Of a DNA stretch of 22,358 nucleotides, positions 1-9,896 are shown in pieces (the stretch's first letter is position 1; the number at the start of each line of letters is the position of its first letter). The DNA lies in NCBI GenBank assembly GCA_004151065.3, contig NWUY0300014332.1:55835-78192 (forward strand), in the 5' to 3' direction. Source of the stretch: Larix sibirica (Eukaryota; Streptophyta; Pinopsida; Pinales; Pinaceae). The position numbers were made by a program, and so were the translations under genes. The notes under the pieces were generated by a model. That model searched no databases. It saw only the letters and a program-made list of their open reading frames with translations, and was not told the origin of the DNA.

Positions 1-207
1 GACCCTAAAAGCTCCAAATAGATGACAAATTATATATTGATCCATTTCAGATCACTATCAATTCACTCGAGAGTTACTCCTAGGAGATAGCTCTGTGTAT
101 CGGACGTCAAGGTTGAATTAGGATTTGGGGAGTCCTCCCTTGGATTTATTGGTGAAAGGATTTGTCTTGATGAACTTCATTGTGTATGCCCTAACACTAC
201 AACTCAA

Positions 208-1691
208 ATGGGGAGGAAAAATAGAAAGGTGAGATGCTCATGAGGTGATGGTATCTCTTTGGTGATTGGCAAGGATATCAGCGTGAGGCAGGTCATGGAG
301 CTTAAGGCTCAAACTCTGGTTGGTAAATTTTGTGGGCATAGGGTTTCCATGGCTTCATTGAATGTTTGGATGTAGGAGTGGACTCCATTGGTGGGTTATG
401 GCACAATTTTGCATTTATTGGTGAGGGAATGGATGGGATTTAATTTGAGGTGCAATGATGATGCACTTCAGATCATTAAAATTTGTTGGTTCACTGGGAT
501 GTGAATTTATTGGCACTAAAGTTGTGGCATCCCCTATTCGATGCCCATGAAGAGTTCATTGCTAGTACATCGATATAGGTTAAGCTTCCATGTTTTCCCA
601 TAGAGTTTTGAATTGAAGATCGAATGAAGGATATCGGGGACACCTTGGATAAATTCATTTCAGTGGATGATAACTTTGATAATATCCTATCGCATTCGGT
701 GGCACTTATCTTGATTGAGATAGATATTCATCAAGGGTTAATTGAATCGATGGAGCTGGTGATCCGGGGTAGGTCTTATACATGACCTTTGGATTATTTC
801 AATGTTCCATTTAGTTATGTATGGTGCCATCACTATGTTCAATGTTTTAGTTGATTGTAAGAGGACTTTCTAGAATAAATTATGGAGGCATAAAAGGCTT
901 GAGGTGGTGGTTGGGATATATAATACTCGGGCAGGTTTTCAGGTCCCTCCTAGGGTCGGTGTGGCTCATGAGGCTTCGACTAGACTACATGTTGTTGATA
1001 CTCAAAGGCATTCTTGGTAACTCTCTGGTTAGGTCACCTCCGCAAGATCTCGTGGTGGGTGACTTGTCGATTCCTTTGATTGTGGAAGCTCGACATTATG
1101 AGGCCAGGAAAAACATTACTAAAACATTGGTTGGTAACCATGACATTTCATTGACGCAACTGGAGAATTTGGGTCATATATGGTTAGCTGGAGAGGTTGA
1201 CATTAAATTATCAGGTCAGAATTTTGTTGATACACCACTCATACATGTTTTAGCATCATATAGCCTTACCATTGTGGACACTATTCAACCTACTAGTGTT
1301 TCCAGACACCCTCATCCTATATCTTTTAGAGACTGTTGTTGGCTCACTCTATGAGGGGGAGGGTGATGATAATTACACCATGGGTTTATTAGCGGATTTT
1401 GATACCATGCTACATAACAACAATCCTCCTAATTTCACTAATAATGGTCACAATATGGCTCCTCGTGGAGGTGGTCATTATCATCTGAGACCGAGGTGTC
1501 ATTCCAAATATTCAAGGGTCTCTGGCGGGTTGGGATTTGATCATCATACGGAGTTTGGTACTTCTAAGGTGGGTCATAAGTCGACACTCAAACATGCACA
1601 AGAGAAGGCGTCTAGGGAAGTTTGTCAGGGTAGGCAAAGACTTATTTATGGGGTTCCTAGAGTAGGTTCAACCCCTAAGGTGGCCCCTTAG
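208..1691 (+). pseudogene. LINE ORF1 remnant (DUF4283-like, degraded zinc knuckle)
   Basis: Starting at the ATG at 208 (MGRKNRKVR), the frame reads through one TGA into KDISVRQVMELKAQTLVGK, a typical approach to a DUF4283 domain, and continues with a further TAG to about 510. After a frameshift the text continues as LALKLWHPLFDAHEEF and later LIEIDIHQGLIESMELVIRG, the usual end of this domain. The zinc knuckle near 789-870 survives only as a scar: the first Cys is Tyr, the second Cys remains (WCHHY), the His is replaced, and the last Cys survives in VLVDCKR after another frameshift. The C-terminal part (about 1272-1691) is open for 139 codons, carries HLRPRCHSKYSRVSGGLGF and EKASREVCQGRQR, and ends with TAG at 1689-1691. 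In the living element it would be the RNA-binding chaperone-like protein of the RNP. Several frameshifts make it non-functional. Confidence 0.8.
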
Positions 1692-2551
1692 TGAAGATCA
1701 TGTCAATCAATATTAGGGGCCCGAGAGGGCAAGATAAAAAAAAACTCCCTCAAGCATCTTGTGGAACTGGATAAACCTGGCATTTTGCTTGTATACGAGA
1801 CAATGGGGAAAGGGGACCCCTCGATCGTTGATCTAAGGAAGGTATTTGGTGGTTGGGAATTCATAGCCCTAGACTCAGAGGGACTAGTCTTATTCTTGTT
1901 AATTGCTTTGTTGTATGCTCAGGTTTGTGCATTGTAGTCCACAATAAAAGTCTGGATTGCACACTGGCCTTGTTCAATCTGTATGGACACTTTGAGGGTA
2001 AGTAATTTTTCTAGCAATGACTATTTTCTTTACATTGTTTTAAGGTGGATAATTTTGTTATCAATGGGGATCTGAATTTGACCTTAAACCGTGATGAAAT
2101 ATGGGGCATCTGTGCTAGGGAAGATCGACTAGCTCATTTTTTTATTGACAAATTTGAAGCGTCGAGTTGCATAGAAATGGAGCCTATCCAACTCCGATTG
2201 ATGTGGAGCAATAACCGATTTGGTATTGGTGGGATGGCCAAAAGACTTGATCGATTCCTTGTTCATAACAACCTGCTTTAGTAGGTGGAGAGGTATTGGA
2301 CTTGGATTGGCAAAGTTCGGTGCTCAGATTATTTCGTGATATTTCTTCAATTAGGATTTGGTGGGGACAAACCTGGTGCACCTTTTAAGTACAACCCATG
2401 TTGGTATGCTGATGAGTATCTACAAGAACTAGTCAAGATAAATTGGAAGCACATTTGTGTGGCATCGATTGATAATGCTAGTTCACAATTTGCTCATTCA
2501 TTAAGGTTTCTCAAAGAAAAAGTGTCTCTATGGGATCAGGAGCAACATTAG
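1692..2551 (+). pseudogene. LINE ORF2 remnant, APE-type endonuclease part
   Basis: Directly after the ORF1 stop, TGAAGATCATG opens the ORF2 frame. The original start was probably an ATG overlapping the ORF1 stop, now GTG. The protein begins KIMSINIRGPRG, the standard first strand of an APE endonuclease with its Asn, followed after a one-base slip in an A-run by LDKPGILLVYETMG, which keeps the catalytic Glu. At 2045-2281 INGDLNLTLNRDE and RLDRFLVHNN match the central D-x-N region. The family's closing S-D-H triad is S-D-Y at 2324-2332, so a catalytic His is lost. This domain nicks target DNA for target-primed reverse transcription. The text FKYNPCWYADEYLQELVK, typical of the linker leading to RT, follows at about 2385-2440. 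Stops and frameshifts interrupt the segment. Confidence 0.82.
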
Positions 2552-3990
2552 AAGCAGGACCATTTACTTAAGGAAGTGGTATGTGAATTGGAGTGAACCT
2601 ATTATGTTATTTATGATGGTTCCTTTATTACGGACATACATGATAAGAGTATTAGTCTAGAACATAAGAGGAATAAATCATTACTAGACAAAGAAAATGA
2701 ATGGCAAATCAATGGTAGCATTGTCGATTTCATCTAGGGGTCAGAATACCAAATTTTTTCAATTTTTTTCGAAGTAGAGGAGGACCCATGATAACATTTG
2801 GGAAATGAATGACAAGGATGGTAATCGTGTCCAAGGTTTCATACAACTTGCCAACCTAGGGGTTCAACATTTCCAAGATATGAGTCAAAGTGTGTAAACT
2901 TGGGTGAAATTTTGAAAATGGTATCTTACTTCCCACAACAACTTGATGAGGAAACAAATGTTCCCCATCATAGACCAATGACTAAGGATGAACTCTAGTC
3001 CTTACGTAGCACTTTTGAGAAAGATAAGATCCCATGACCCAATGGGTGCACTATGAAGTTTTTTATTGACATTTTTAATATTATTGGTGATGATTTATTA
3101 CATGGTGTTGAGGAGGTTAGGGTATCTGGGAGCATGTAGTATCAATTCCACCTTTTTGGCATTGATTCCTAAAGTGGACTATCCGGACTCTTTCGACAAC
3201 TTTAGGTCAATCTCTCTTTGTAATTGTACGTATAAGATTATATCTAAGGTGATTGCAATTCGTAGTAAGTCACTATTGTCTAAGGTTATTTCATATGAAC
3301 AATTTGGTTTTCTAAGGGCCATATTGATACACAAGGCTATTGGTACGACTCATGGGGGATTGCATACAATTATGGAAACTCACCTCCCCATTGTTGTCAT
3401 CAAATTGGACCTACCTAAAGCATATGATTGTGTCTCATGGTTATATCTAAGACTGTTGCTTGTTCAATCTTCAATTAGTTAAATGGTTCATGGGTTGTGT
3501 GACATCCTCATCATTTGTTGTCATTATCAATGGATCTGGCTCTGAGTTCTTTGGACTCACTAGGGTACTAAGATAGAGCTGCCCTTTTACCCCTATCTCC
3601 TTTTATTGGTTGTGGAAGGTCTTAGAAAGGCAATTCTTGATGCTAGAAGACAAAGGAAGGTGTAGGGTATTATGGCTAGGAGAGAACAATTAACTTATAT
3701 TTTATTTGTGGATGATGTGCTTCTCTTTTGTTTTTGTTCCGAGGAATAAGTTAGAAAATATAAAGAAGTCGTATAGCTATTTTGCTTGGACACGGGTATG
3801 GAGGTTAATATTACTAAGTCTACATAAGGTATTTTTGGGAGAGAGATTTCCCATTTCCCGTTCATGATTTGAATGTTGGTATTAAATATTTGGGGTACAC
3901 ATTAAAACCCAATAATCATGGGATAGTTGATTGGTGCTGGCTTGTTTCTAGAATCATAAAAGGAGTGAACTTTTGGTGTAAATGATCACT
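2552..3990 (+). pseudogene. LINE ORF2 remnant, reverse transcriptase part
   Basis: The linker before RT is visible as NTKFFQFF and NIWEMNDKDGN near 2740-2825. The RT fingers start near 2975 with MTKDEL and FEKDKIP, followed by a frameshift around 3130. Then comes the best-preserved stretch, 3140-3480: INSTFLALIPKV, FRSISLCNCTYKIISKVIA, EQFGFL and the palm motif KLDLPKAYD at 3402-3428 carrying the first catalytic Asp. The second active-site motif is FVDD at 3705-3716, followed by VLLFCFCSEE and, after a stop, LDTGMEVNITKS. FPFHDLNVGIKYLGYTLKPN near 3860-3910 is the thumb-proximal G-YLG motif. Both Asp motifs are intact at the sequence level, but at least four frameshifts or stops separate them, so no active enzyme can be made. 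Confidence 0.88.
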
Positions 3991-5408
3991 TTCCTTAGGG
4001 GAGACTAGTCCTGATAAAGTATATATTGGAAGCTATCCCCATCAATTGGCATCTTATGGCACACATACCGAAAGGTATGTTAGAGAAGATCATAAAGGTG
4101 TGATTTAATTATCTTTAGAAGGGAAACTATGATTACATGGGTTCACACCTAGCTAGTTGGAAGGTTATTGCTTCACCAAAAGACTAGGGTGGATGGGGAA
4201 TTAAAAGCATTTTCTTATTTAATAAAGCACTTGCAACAAAGTCACTTTGGAACTTTTTGATTAGAGATATTTTATGGAGAAGAATCCTAATTGAGAAGTA
4301 TATTTCTCTAGAGACTATTTTAGATTGGATTAGAAGGCATAGGAAGAATATTTAAAATGTTTCTAATCAATGGAAATTATTGGTCAATTTTTGGCCTTGA
4401 AGGTGGGCTCAGGTGATTTGGTCAGAGTGGGAGGTGATGCTATTATGCGATGTGGTGTAGGGGTTTACCTCCCATATGATTTGGTTAGGCATTTTCAAGA
4501 GAAAGACATGTGTACTAGATAAATTCATTAACCTATTGTTTATTGATATATGGAGACAGGGTTGGCTTTAAGCTTAAGATTTGGGGTTAGTTGGTGAGTG
4601 GTCTTTGTGTTGGGACAAATTTTTATTAGAGCTTAGGAAGGCTCACATCTGAATTAGAGATGTAAATGATGAGATTGTTTGGGATTTCAATAAGGTTGGG
4701 GGGGATTATACTACTATGCTGGGGTACATTGCATTGAATACTTCGGTGATATTGGAACCACGCTAGTGGTGGAAAAAGTTGTGGAAGGTTGCAACCCCCT
4801 AAAAGTGTACACTTTCTCTAGCTAGTTTTGAACAAAGTGTTAACATGGGACAAGATAGAAAGGAGGAATAAAATCGATCCCGGTATGTGTATACTATGTA
4901 GACGTAATGAAGAAACTAATGATCATCTTTTTCTTTTTTTCCCTTTTACCCAACAGGTCTAGAAAGGGGTCGAGCAATATTTAGCATTGAGGAATCTACG
5001 AGATAAAGATACATTGGATGGTTGTTTTCTCGAGTTCCTCTCTCATAAAGAACTTAAGAAGTTCCATGCTATTCCCTACCTGATCAAGTGGGCCAATTGG
5101 TTGGCACGGAATGCAAGACTTTTCAAGGGGAAACAGATTCCTACTTTCAAGATCACTACACAATCATTTGCTCTATTTACTTTTTACAAACCAATCTATC
5201 TATGCAAACCTAGTCGTGTACTTGGTGATGTGGTTATGAACAAGGAGTTGGCTTGGAGCTTTTTTTATGGGCCCTACCGGGGGTCTGGAAATATTTGTAG
5301 CCTTGGATTTATACTTTATCTTTCAAATAGTCACTATTTTACTGGTTGTTTAGTTATTAAAGAATGCAACATAGGATTTATCTATGTAGATAATTTTTTA
5401 TACAATTG
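3991..5408 (+). pseudogene. LINE ORF2 remnant, zf-RVT-like and RNase H start (contig-left copy)
   Basis: After RT, GGWGIKSIFLFNKALATKSLW (near 4187-4250) and the following text are the usual region C-terminal to plant LINE RT. A zf-RVT-like part follows at about 4840-4950, with MCILCRRNEETNDHLFL retaining C-x2-C and His. The stretch 4987-5409 is open for 140 codons: KKFHAIPYLIKWANWLARN, FKGKQIPTFK, then WSFFYGPYRGSGN and LGFILYLSNSHYFTG. The last two mark the first strands of a type I RNase H domain, but the family's first catalytic Asp (FFDG) is Tyr here. The domain is then lost in frameshifts; a weak WINGKKTI trace near 5505-5530 may be its third strand. A near-identical copy lies at 5591-6704. 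Confidence 0.8.
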
Positions 5409-5589
5409 AGTATCATTGGAAGAAAACCAAAAGCTTGGCCATTTTTGCAAAGGTTTTTCTTAATAGTTATTCCAAATAAAAAATAGCATCTCATAGATAT
5501 GGATTAATGGTAAGAAAACAATAGCAAACAATAAAAATACCACAAAATTAGTTCAAGTAAAATAAGTTATAAGAGGTGCAACAGATTGG
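4476..5589 (+). repeat. Left copy of a 1114-bp near-identical duplication abutting an N
   Basis: Positions 4476-5589 match 5591-6704 base for base with a constant offset of 1115. I find only four differences, all transitions: 4495 T/C, 4854 G/A, 4860 A/G and 4956 G/A in left/right order. The last 633 bases are identical. The left copy stops exactly at the N at 5590. It contains the end of LINE ORF2. Confidence 0.97.
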
Positions 5590-5590
5590 N
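5590..5590. other. Single-N assembly gap between two overlapping contig ends
   Basis: One ambiguous base separates two near-identical 1114-bp segments. A sequence that ends, then restarts 1114 bp earlier in the same text, is what a scaffold looks like when two contigs overlap but are not merged. Some assemblers mark an expected but unresolved overlap by a single n. The real distance across this point is therefore probably negative. Confidence 0.88.
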
Positions 5591-6704
5591 ATGATTTGGT
5601 TAGGCATTTCCAAGAGAAAGACATGTGTACTAGATAAATTCATTAACCTATTGTTTATTGATATATGGAGACAGGGTTGGCTTTAAGCTTAAGATTTGGG
5701 GTTAGTTGGTGAGTGGTCTTTGTGTTGGGACAAATTTTTATTAGAGCTTAGGAAGGCTCACATCTGAATTAGAGATGTAAATGATGAGATTGTTTGGGAT
5801 TTCAATAAGGTTGGGGGGGATTATACTACTATGCTGGGGTACATTGCATTGAATACTTCGGTGATATTGGAACCACGCTAGTGGTGGAAAAAGTTGTGGA
5901 AGGTTGCAACCCCCTAAAAGTGTACACTTTCTCTAGCTAGTTTTGAACAAAGTGTTAACATGGGACAAAATAGAGAGGAGGAATAAAATCGATCCCGGTA
6001 TGTGTATACTATGTAGACGTAATGAAGAAACTAATGATCATCTTTTTCTTTTTTTCCCTTTTACCCAACAAGTCTAGAAAGGGGTCGAGCAATATTTAGC
6101 ATTGAGGAATCTACGAGATAAAGATACATTGGATGGTTGTTTTCTCGAGTTCCTCTCTCATAAAGAACTTAAGAAGTTCCATGCTATTCCCTACCTGATC
6201 AAGTGGGCCAATTGGTTGGCACGGAATGCAAGACTTTTCAAGGGGAAACAGATTCCTACTTTCAAGATCACTACACAATCATTTGCTCTATTTACTTTTT
6301 ACAAACCAATCTATCTATGCAAACCTAGTCGTGTACTTGGTGATGTGGTTATGAACAAGGAGTTGGCTTGGAGCTTTTTTTATGGGCCCTACCGGGGGTC
6401 TGGAAATATTTGTAGCCTTGGATTTATACTTTATCTTTCAAATAGTCACTATTTTACTGGTTGTTTAGTTATTAAAGAATGCAACATAGGATTTATCTAT
6501 GTAGATAATTTTTTATACAATTGAGTATCATTGGAAGAAAACCAAAAGCTTGGCCATTTTTGCAAAGGTTTTTCTTAATAGTTATTCCAAATAAAAAATA
6601 GCATCTCATAGATATGGATTAATGGTAAGAAAACAATAGCAAACAATAAAAATACCACAAAATTAGTTCAAGTAAAATAAGTTATAAGAGGTGCAACAGA
6701 TTGG
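5591..6704 (+). repeat. Right copy of the 1114-bp duplication (LINE ORF2 end, probably an assembly duplicate)
   Basis: This segment starts in mid-element directly after the N and repeats 4476-5589, including the same stops, frameshifts and 140-codon open stretch (6102-6524) with the same FFYG replacement of the RNase H Asp. After 6704 the sequence continues with new text (CCAATCACAG), which would be the true continuation of the locus. Shared decay marks show that both copies derive from one already dead element, either by assembly error or by a very recent duplication. Confidence 0.92.
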
Positions 6705-7140
6705 CCAATCACAGAAAAATGTCTAAATAACATGGATGATGAAAAACACAACAAAATATTTGGACAAAGAAAATCAAAATCATAATGAAATATTATTAAA
6801 GGGTAAACAAAAACAATAGACATTAGCAATGAATATAATAATGAGCTCTCTATAGTTCGTGGGTAGGTACAACAATTGGTAAATGTAAATGATATGAGAA
6901 ATTGTAAATGGAAGGTCNGAGGTGCAGAAAATACACACTCTTTCTTCCCAAGTTTTTTTTGACTTTTTCCAGCACCCGATCGCAGATAAATTACACCTCT
7001 AAACAAAACTGCTGCGTACTGCCCCACAGCTTTTGTGTGAAAAGACTATACATTTTCTTTAAAGATAATATGGTTCATGGAAAAATCAAAGCCACCAAGG
7101 GAATGGTCGCATCTCTCGCATACAACCATGAATTGAGCTG
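6705..7140. other. Non-coding AT-rich stretch with an assembly N at 6918
   Basis: The sequence following the LINE is AT-rich. Short open stretches on both strands run across the ambiguous base and show no family motif. I see no repeat flanking the N at 6918, unlike the N at 5590. I recognise nothing else here. Confidence 0.5.
6918..6918. other. Second single-N assembly gap or ambiguous base
   Basis: An isolated N lies between GGAAGGTC and GAGGTGCAGA. No overlap between the flanks is visible by eye, so it may be a closed gap of unknown size or a single uncalled base. Confidence 0.75.
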
Positions 7141-7160
7141 ATAGTTCAAGAAATACTATT

Positions 7161-7260
7161 AACTTTGTATTTCTTTGAGTTTAGTTAAGAGGTCAATTGA
7201 ATAAATGTTAACTTTGTATTTCTTTGAGTTGAGTATTGAAACTTTGTATTTCTTTGAGTT
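7161..7260 (+). repeat. Three copies of a 20-21 bp motif
   Basis: The motif AACTTTGTATTTCTTTGAGT occurs at 7161-7180, 7210-7229 and 7240-7259 without mismatches. The spacing is uneven (49 and 30 bp) and GAATAAATG flanks the cluster on both sides (about 7199 and 7277). This looks like local slippage or duplication in non-coding DNA; no function can be assigned. Confidence 0.85.
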
Positions 7261-7269
7261 GAGTCTTGA

Positions 7270-8380
7270 ATTCTAATGAATAAATGCTGCAATCAAGTGG
7301 TACATTAACATACCTAAGCACATACATGTGTGCATAGTAAGAGCGTGCCACAATCTTAGTTGTGGGTTAAGGATTGAAGTATGGAATTTTTGCATATCAT
7401 GGTATCTATCTTCCCATTCTTTTAACATAGACGATACCTTCTTCCAAGAGCTTTGGCAATTTGTTTTCTTAATTAATATGTGGAAAGAAAATGAAAATGT
7501 GGATTATTCATTGTTGCGAGGAATGATACTTTATGGATGGGTATATTATAATAAGTGTGGGGTATCAGTAACTATGAAGGAAAACTAGAACTGATTTATG
7601 TGTAGGGCCCAAGCGAGATGACAATCAACCAAGTAGATATCCTAGCATTATATCATGGCATTTTCATTTTGTTTGAAATCCAAGCAAGAGGGATTCTATT
7701 AGTTGGTGACCTGGTAATCATCATATATTAGTAAATTTAAAAGAGAAGGGAAGTTTTTTTTCTCCCCCATTGCCAGAAGATAGCGAGAGTAAAGGGACAA
7801 TTTGCTTTCTTTAACAACATCACCTTCTATCACATTCTTTGAATTTGTAACGGAAATGCAAACTCAATGGCTAATTGAGCGGTTGGTTTTGCAAAAGGGG
7901 TGTTAATCAAAGGGGAGGATTGCCCCACTAATTTTCACATCATGTGAATTTACAATGTAGGAATACAACCAAAGCAGTCATTGGCATCAACATGCATGAG
8001 GATAGGTGGAGTAACAGTCCCAAATCCCTCATACCCTTCACATTGTTGCCAAATGTAGGCAACATGAGAGAGTCATTAATGTTGAAGCAATGGGAAGCAA
8101 GGATGCAGGTGGGATATTTGTGTCAACTTGGAATTCGACCCTGTTGTAGATTGATACTCCAGTTTGGCTCAATGTAGCATATAATCATGATGACTCTTGT
8201 AGAATAGGAAATACAAGAAGGCACTTTGAATTTGTAGGGTTATGTCTTGTTCGAAACTTCATATGATTTTATCCATTTTGAGGTCTGGAATGGTTATATT
8301 CTAGTCGAGGCTTTGTTTGGTTTATCTTGCGGGTTCAAATCTTGATCGAGTCCTTTGTACCACATGTGGGACAATATTGG
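7270..8380. other. No recognisable gene
   Basis: Only short, unconserved open stretches occur on either strand (the longest on + are 7328-7588 and 7944-8177), with no domain motif, no convincing splice structure and no terminal repeats. A tRNA B-box-like string (GGGTTCAAATC) lies near 8332, just before the SINE-like unit. Confidence 0.5.
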
Positions 8381-8384
8381 TATG

Positions 8385-8487
8385 CCTAGGGGTATAGTGG
8401 TAGTGGACGAGAATCAACCTCGTGTCATGCGAGTACGAGCCCCGCCTTAGTTGTTGATTCCCCTAGTAAAAAATAAAATAAAATAAT
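8385..8487 (+). mobile_element. Short SINE-like unit with a tRNA-Asp-like head and A-rich tail
   Basis: The stretch 8385-8446 resembles a eukaryotic tRNA-Asp. GGGTATAGTGGTAGTGG contains a pol III A box, and the anticodon-arm region (GTGTCAT GCGAG) aligns with the Asp arm so that GTC falls at the anticodon. CGAGCCCCGCC is the right half of a B box, but the left half of the T arm is missing. CCTAGGGG near the start pairs with CCCCTAG at 8461-8467, and an A-rich (TAAAA)-type tail follows at 8468-8487. tRNA head, short body and A-rich tail is the layout of a tRNA-derived SINE. The T-arm deletion and loss of cloverleaf pairing argue against a functional tRNA gene. No target-site duplication was found. 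Confidence 0.5.
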
Positions 8488-8547
8488 GAGTTCTCTATAG
8501 GGGTGGTAGGTGTAGGGGGCGGTGAAAGGTGAGGGGAAGGTTGGCAT

Positions 8548-9896
8548 TTGATCCCAAATGAAATCAAGAAATAAAGATCGCTTGGGATTAGGAGAATCCA
8601 CCAACAACCAAGCTAAGGTGTTGCCTTTGTATGAGAGATTAATGATTCTCAAATCAAATGGAATATAAAACTTAATTGTAATAGAGGACTCACCAATCAT
8701 AATCCAACATATGCGATACCAATTTAACTCTCAAAATTTGTGCCCATCTAGATTGATATATAGGGTTCAAAGAGTGGTGAGAAGTTTTGAATCCTTAGAA
8801 TACTATCGGGTTATGAGGACCTTTAATAGCATGGCTAACCTTAAAGCAATTTAGATTGTTTCAATATAAGTTGGAATGTAGAGTATAAATGGGGGGTTCC
8901 CATCATTTCCTGTATTCCATGAAACTAAGATTCATAAATCATAGATTAACCATGACAATAGACTTCATGAACAAGTAGCAGAAGAAACATAAGATGAGAG
9001 GATGTGCAATAAATCCATCATGAACCTTAATGCTTCCTCATTCTAACGTGGACAAAGTGAATTGTAATAAACTTGAAGGGGTGGATTGAGTGCTGAAAGT
9101 GATAATTTATTCCCATTGGTTTTTGGTCTCCACGTGTTCTCTTGAATGATGAGAAGGTTGGGTTCATAGGCATGATCTTGATCTCTTTGATCCAATGGTT
9201 TGGCAAGGTCCCATAGTTTGGCTTTGGCTTGAATCCTCGAGTGAAATGGACTTTTGTTCTTAACTCTTCACCATGCAGTCTACATTTGACTTCATTTCAC
9301 GAGTGTTGGTTGTCTCCAAACTAGGCACTGATAGGCAGTATCTCTGGCTCTAGGCCCTAATCTTTTTTAAGTGCAAACGTTAATTCAACATATAGAATAA
9401 AGTTCAATTGCATGGTCTGGGTAAGAATACAGAGCCACATGCACTTCAATCATTGTGTCCCCGACAAAATTGCATACCTTTGAAGGACAAAATGGAGGAG
9501 CACACATTAGATTGAGGATTTCCAGGTGACCTTTTATCATAGCCAAAACATAATGGTAAGTCGAATTAAATCTCAGAGATCCAAAAATGCAAAGTTACAT
9601 GAAGTCATGACCCATGAAAGCAAGCAAATAGAGAAATCAAAAGCAGAGTTCAATATGATTTATGCACTAGTCTTGGGTATTTCTAGGAGCTCACGTTCCT
9701 TGGTCTCCCTTAAGATTTCTATTGGTTATATTCGAGCAATGGTTAAGGGCGAGGAAACAATTCAATTAGCAGAAGAAGACAACAAACAAAAATGCAAACC
9801 TGAAGTACAACCTTCAAGGGGACATGAAACAAGAAGCTCTTAGTGGGGATGTTTACTTCTAGCTCCAGGTCTTTAAACACATTGTAAAGTAGTTAT
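8548..9896 (+). repeat. Tandem unit A (about 1.35 kb) of an unidentified sequence
   Basis: This unit and the next align along their whole length with an offset of about 1317-1349. Anchors are GGACTCACCAATCATAAT at 8686 and 10003, the GATTGATATATAGGGTTCAA string, and GAAGCTCT at 9833 and 11152. The copies have diverged visibly, by roughly a fifth of positions as judged by eye, with small indels. Unit A begins with GATCCCAAATGAAATCAAG and ends where unit B begins with a similar string, so they are head to tail. No LTR, TIR or known domain was recognised. Confidence 0.8.
9526..9843 (+). pseudogene. Unidentified coding trace in tandem unit A
   Basis: A 105-codon open stretch includes SQRSKNAKLHEVMTHE, LVLGISRSSRSLVSLKISI and, at its end, a run that departs from the other copy. 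It is rich in Lys, Glu and Leu with a heptad-like feel, which could be a coiled coil. Compared with unit B there is a 2-base deletion near 9785, after which the reading shifts frame and ends early at 9843. I do not recognise the family. That unit B keeps the same amino-acid text upstream suggests an ancestral protein-coding exon, but both copies look disabled. Confidence 0.4.

Larger units (their letters stand above)
208..5589 (+). mobile_element. Decayed non-LTR retrotransposon (plant LINE, ORF1 + ORF2 with RNase H)
   Basis: Two consecutive coding remnants on the + strand match the plant LINE layout: an ORF1 with a nucleic-acid-binding DUF4283-like domain and zinc knuckle, then an ORF2 with APE-type endonuclease, reverse transcriptase, a zf-RVT-like segment and an RNase H start. 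The assignment rests on short conserved strings read by eye: an INIRG endonuclease start, GDLN, an S-D-x endonuclease terminus, ALIPKV and RSISLCN in RT, KLDLPKAYD, FVDD, GGWGIK, and SHYFTG in the RNase H segment. Every part has frameshifts and in-frame stops, so the copy is dead. The 5' limit is uncertain (the first usable ATG is at 208). The 3' limit is blurred by the assembly break at 5590; coding traces continue to about 6650 in the second contig. No target-site duplication or poly(A) tail could be identified. Confidence 0.88.

Noticed and set aside
851-1354. A 167-codon open stretch as an independent protein
   Set aside because: It lies in a frame different from the conserved LINE ORF1 text (for example NKLWRHKRLEVVVG in another frame), so it is a shadow within the ORF1 remnant.
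4987-6524. Two identical 140-codon open stretches (4987-5409 and 6102-6524) as a duplicated gene
   Set aside because: Both are the same C-terminal piece of LINE ORF2, without a genuine start, and the duplication coincides with an assembly N.
8385-8455. A functional tRNA-Asp gene
   Set aside because: The left half of the T arm (GGTT of the B box) is missing, the anticodon stem is mispaired, and an A-rich tail follows.
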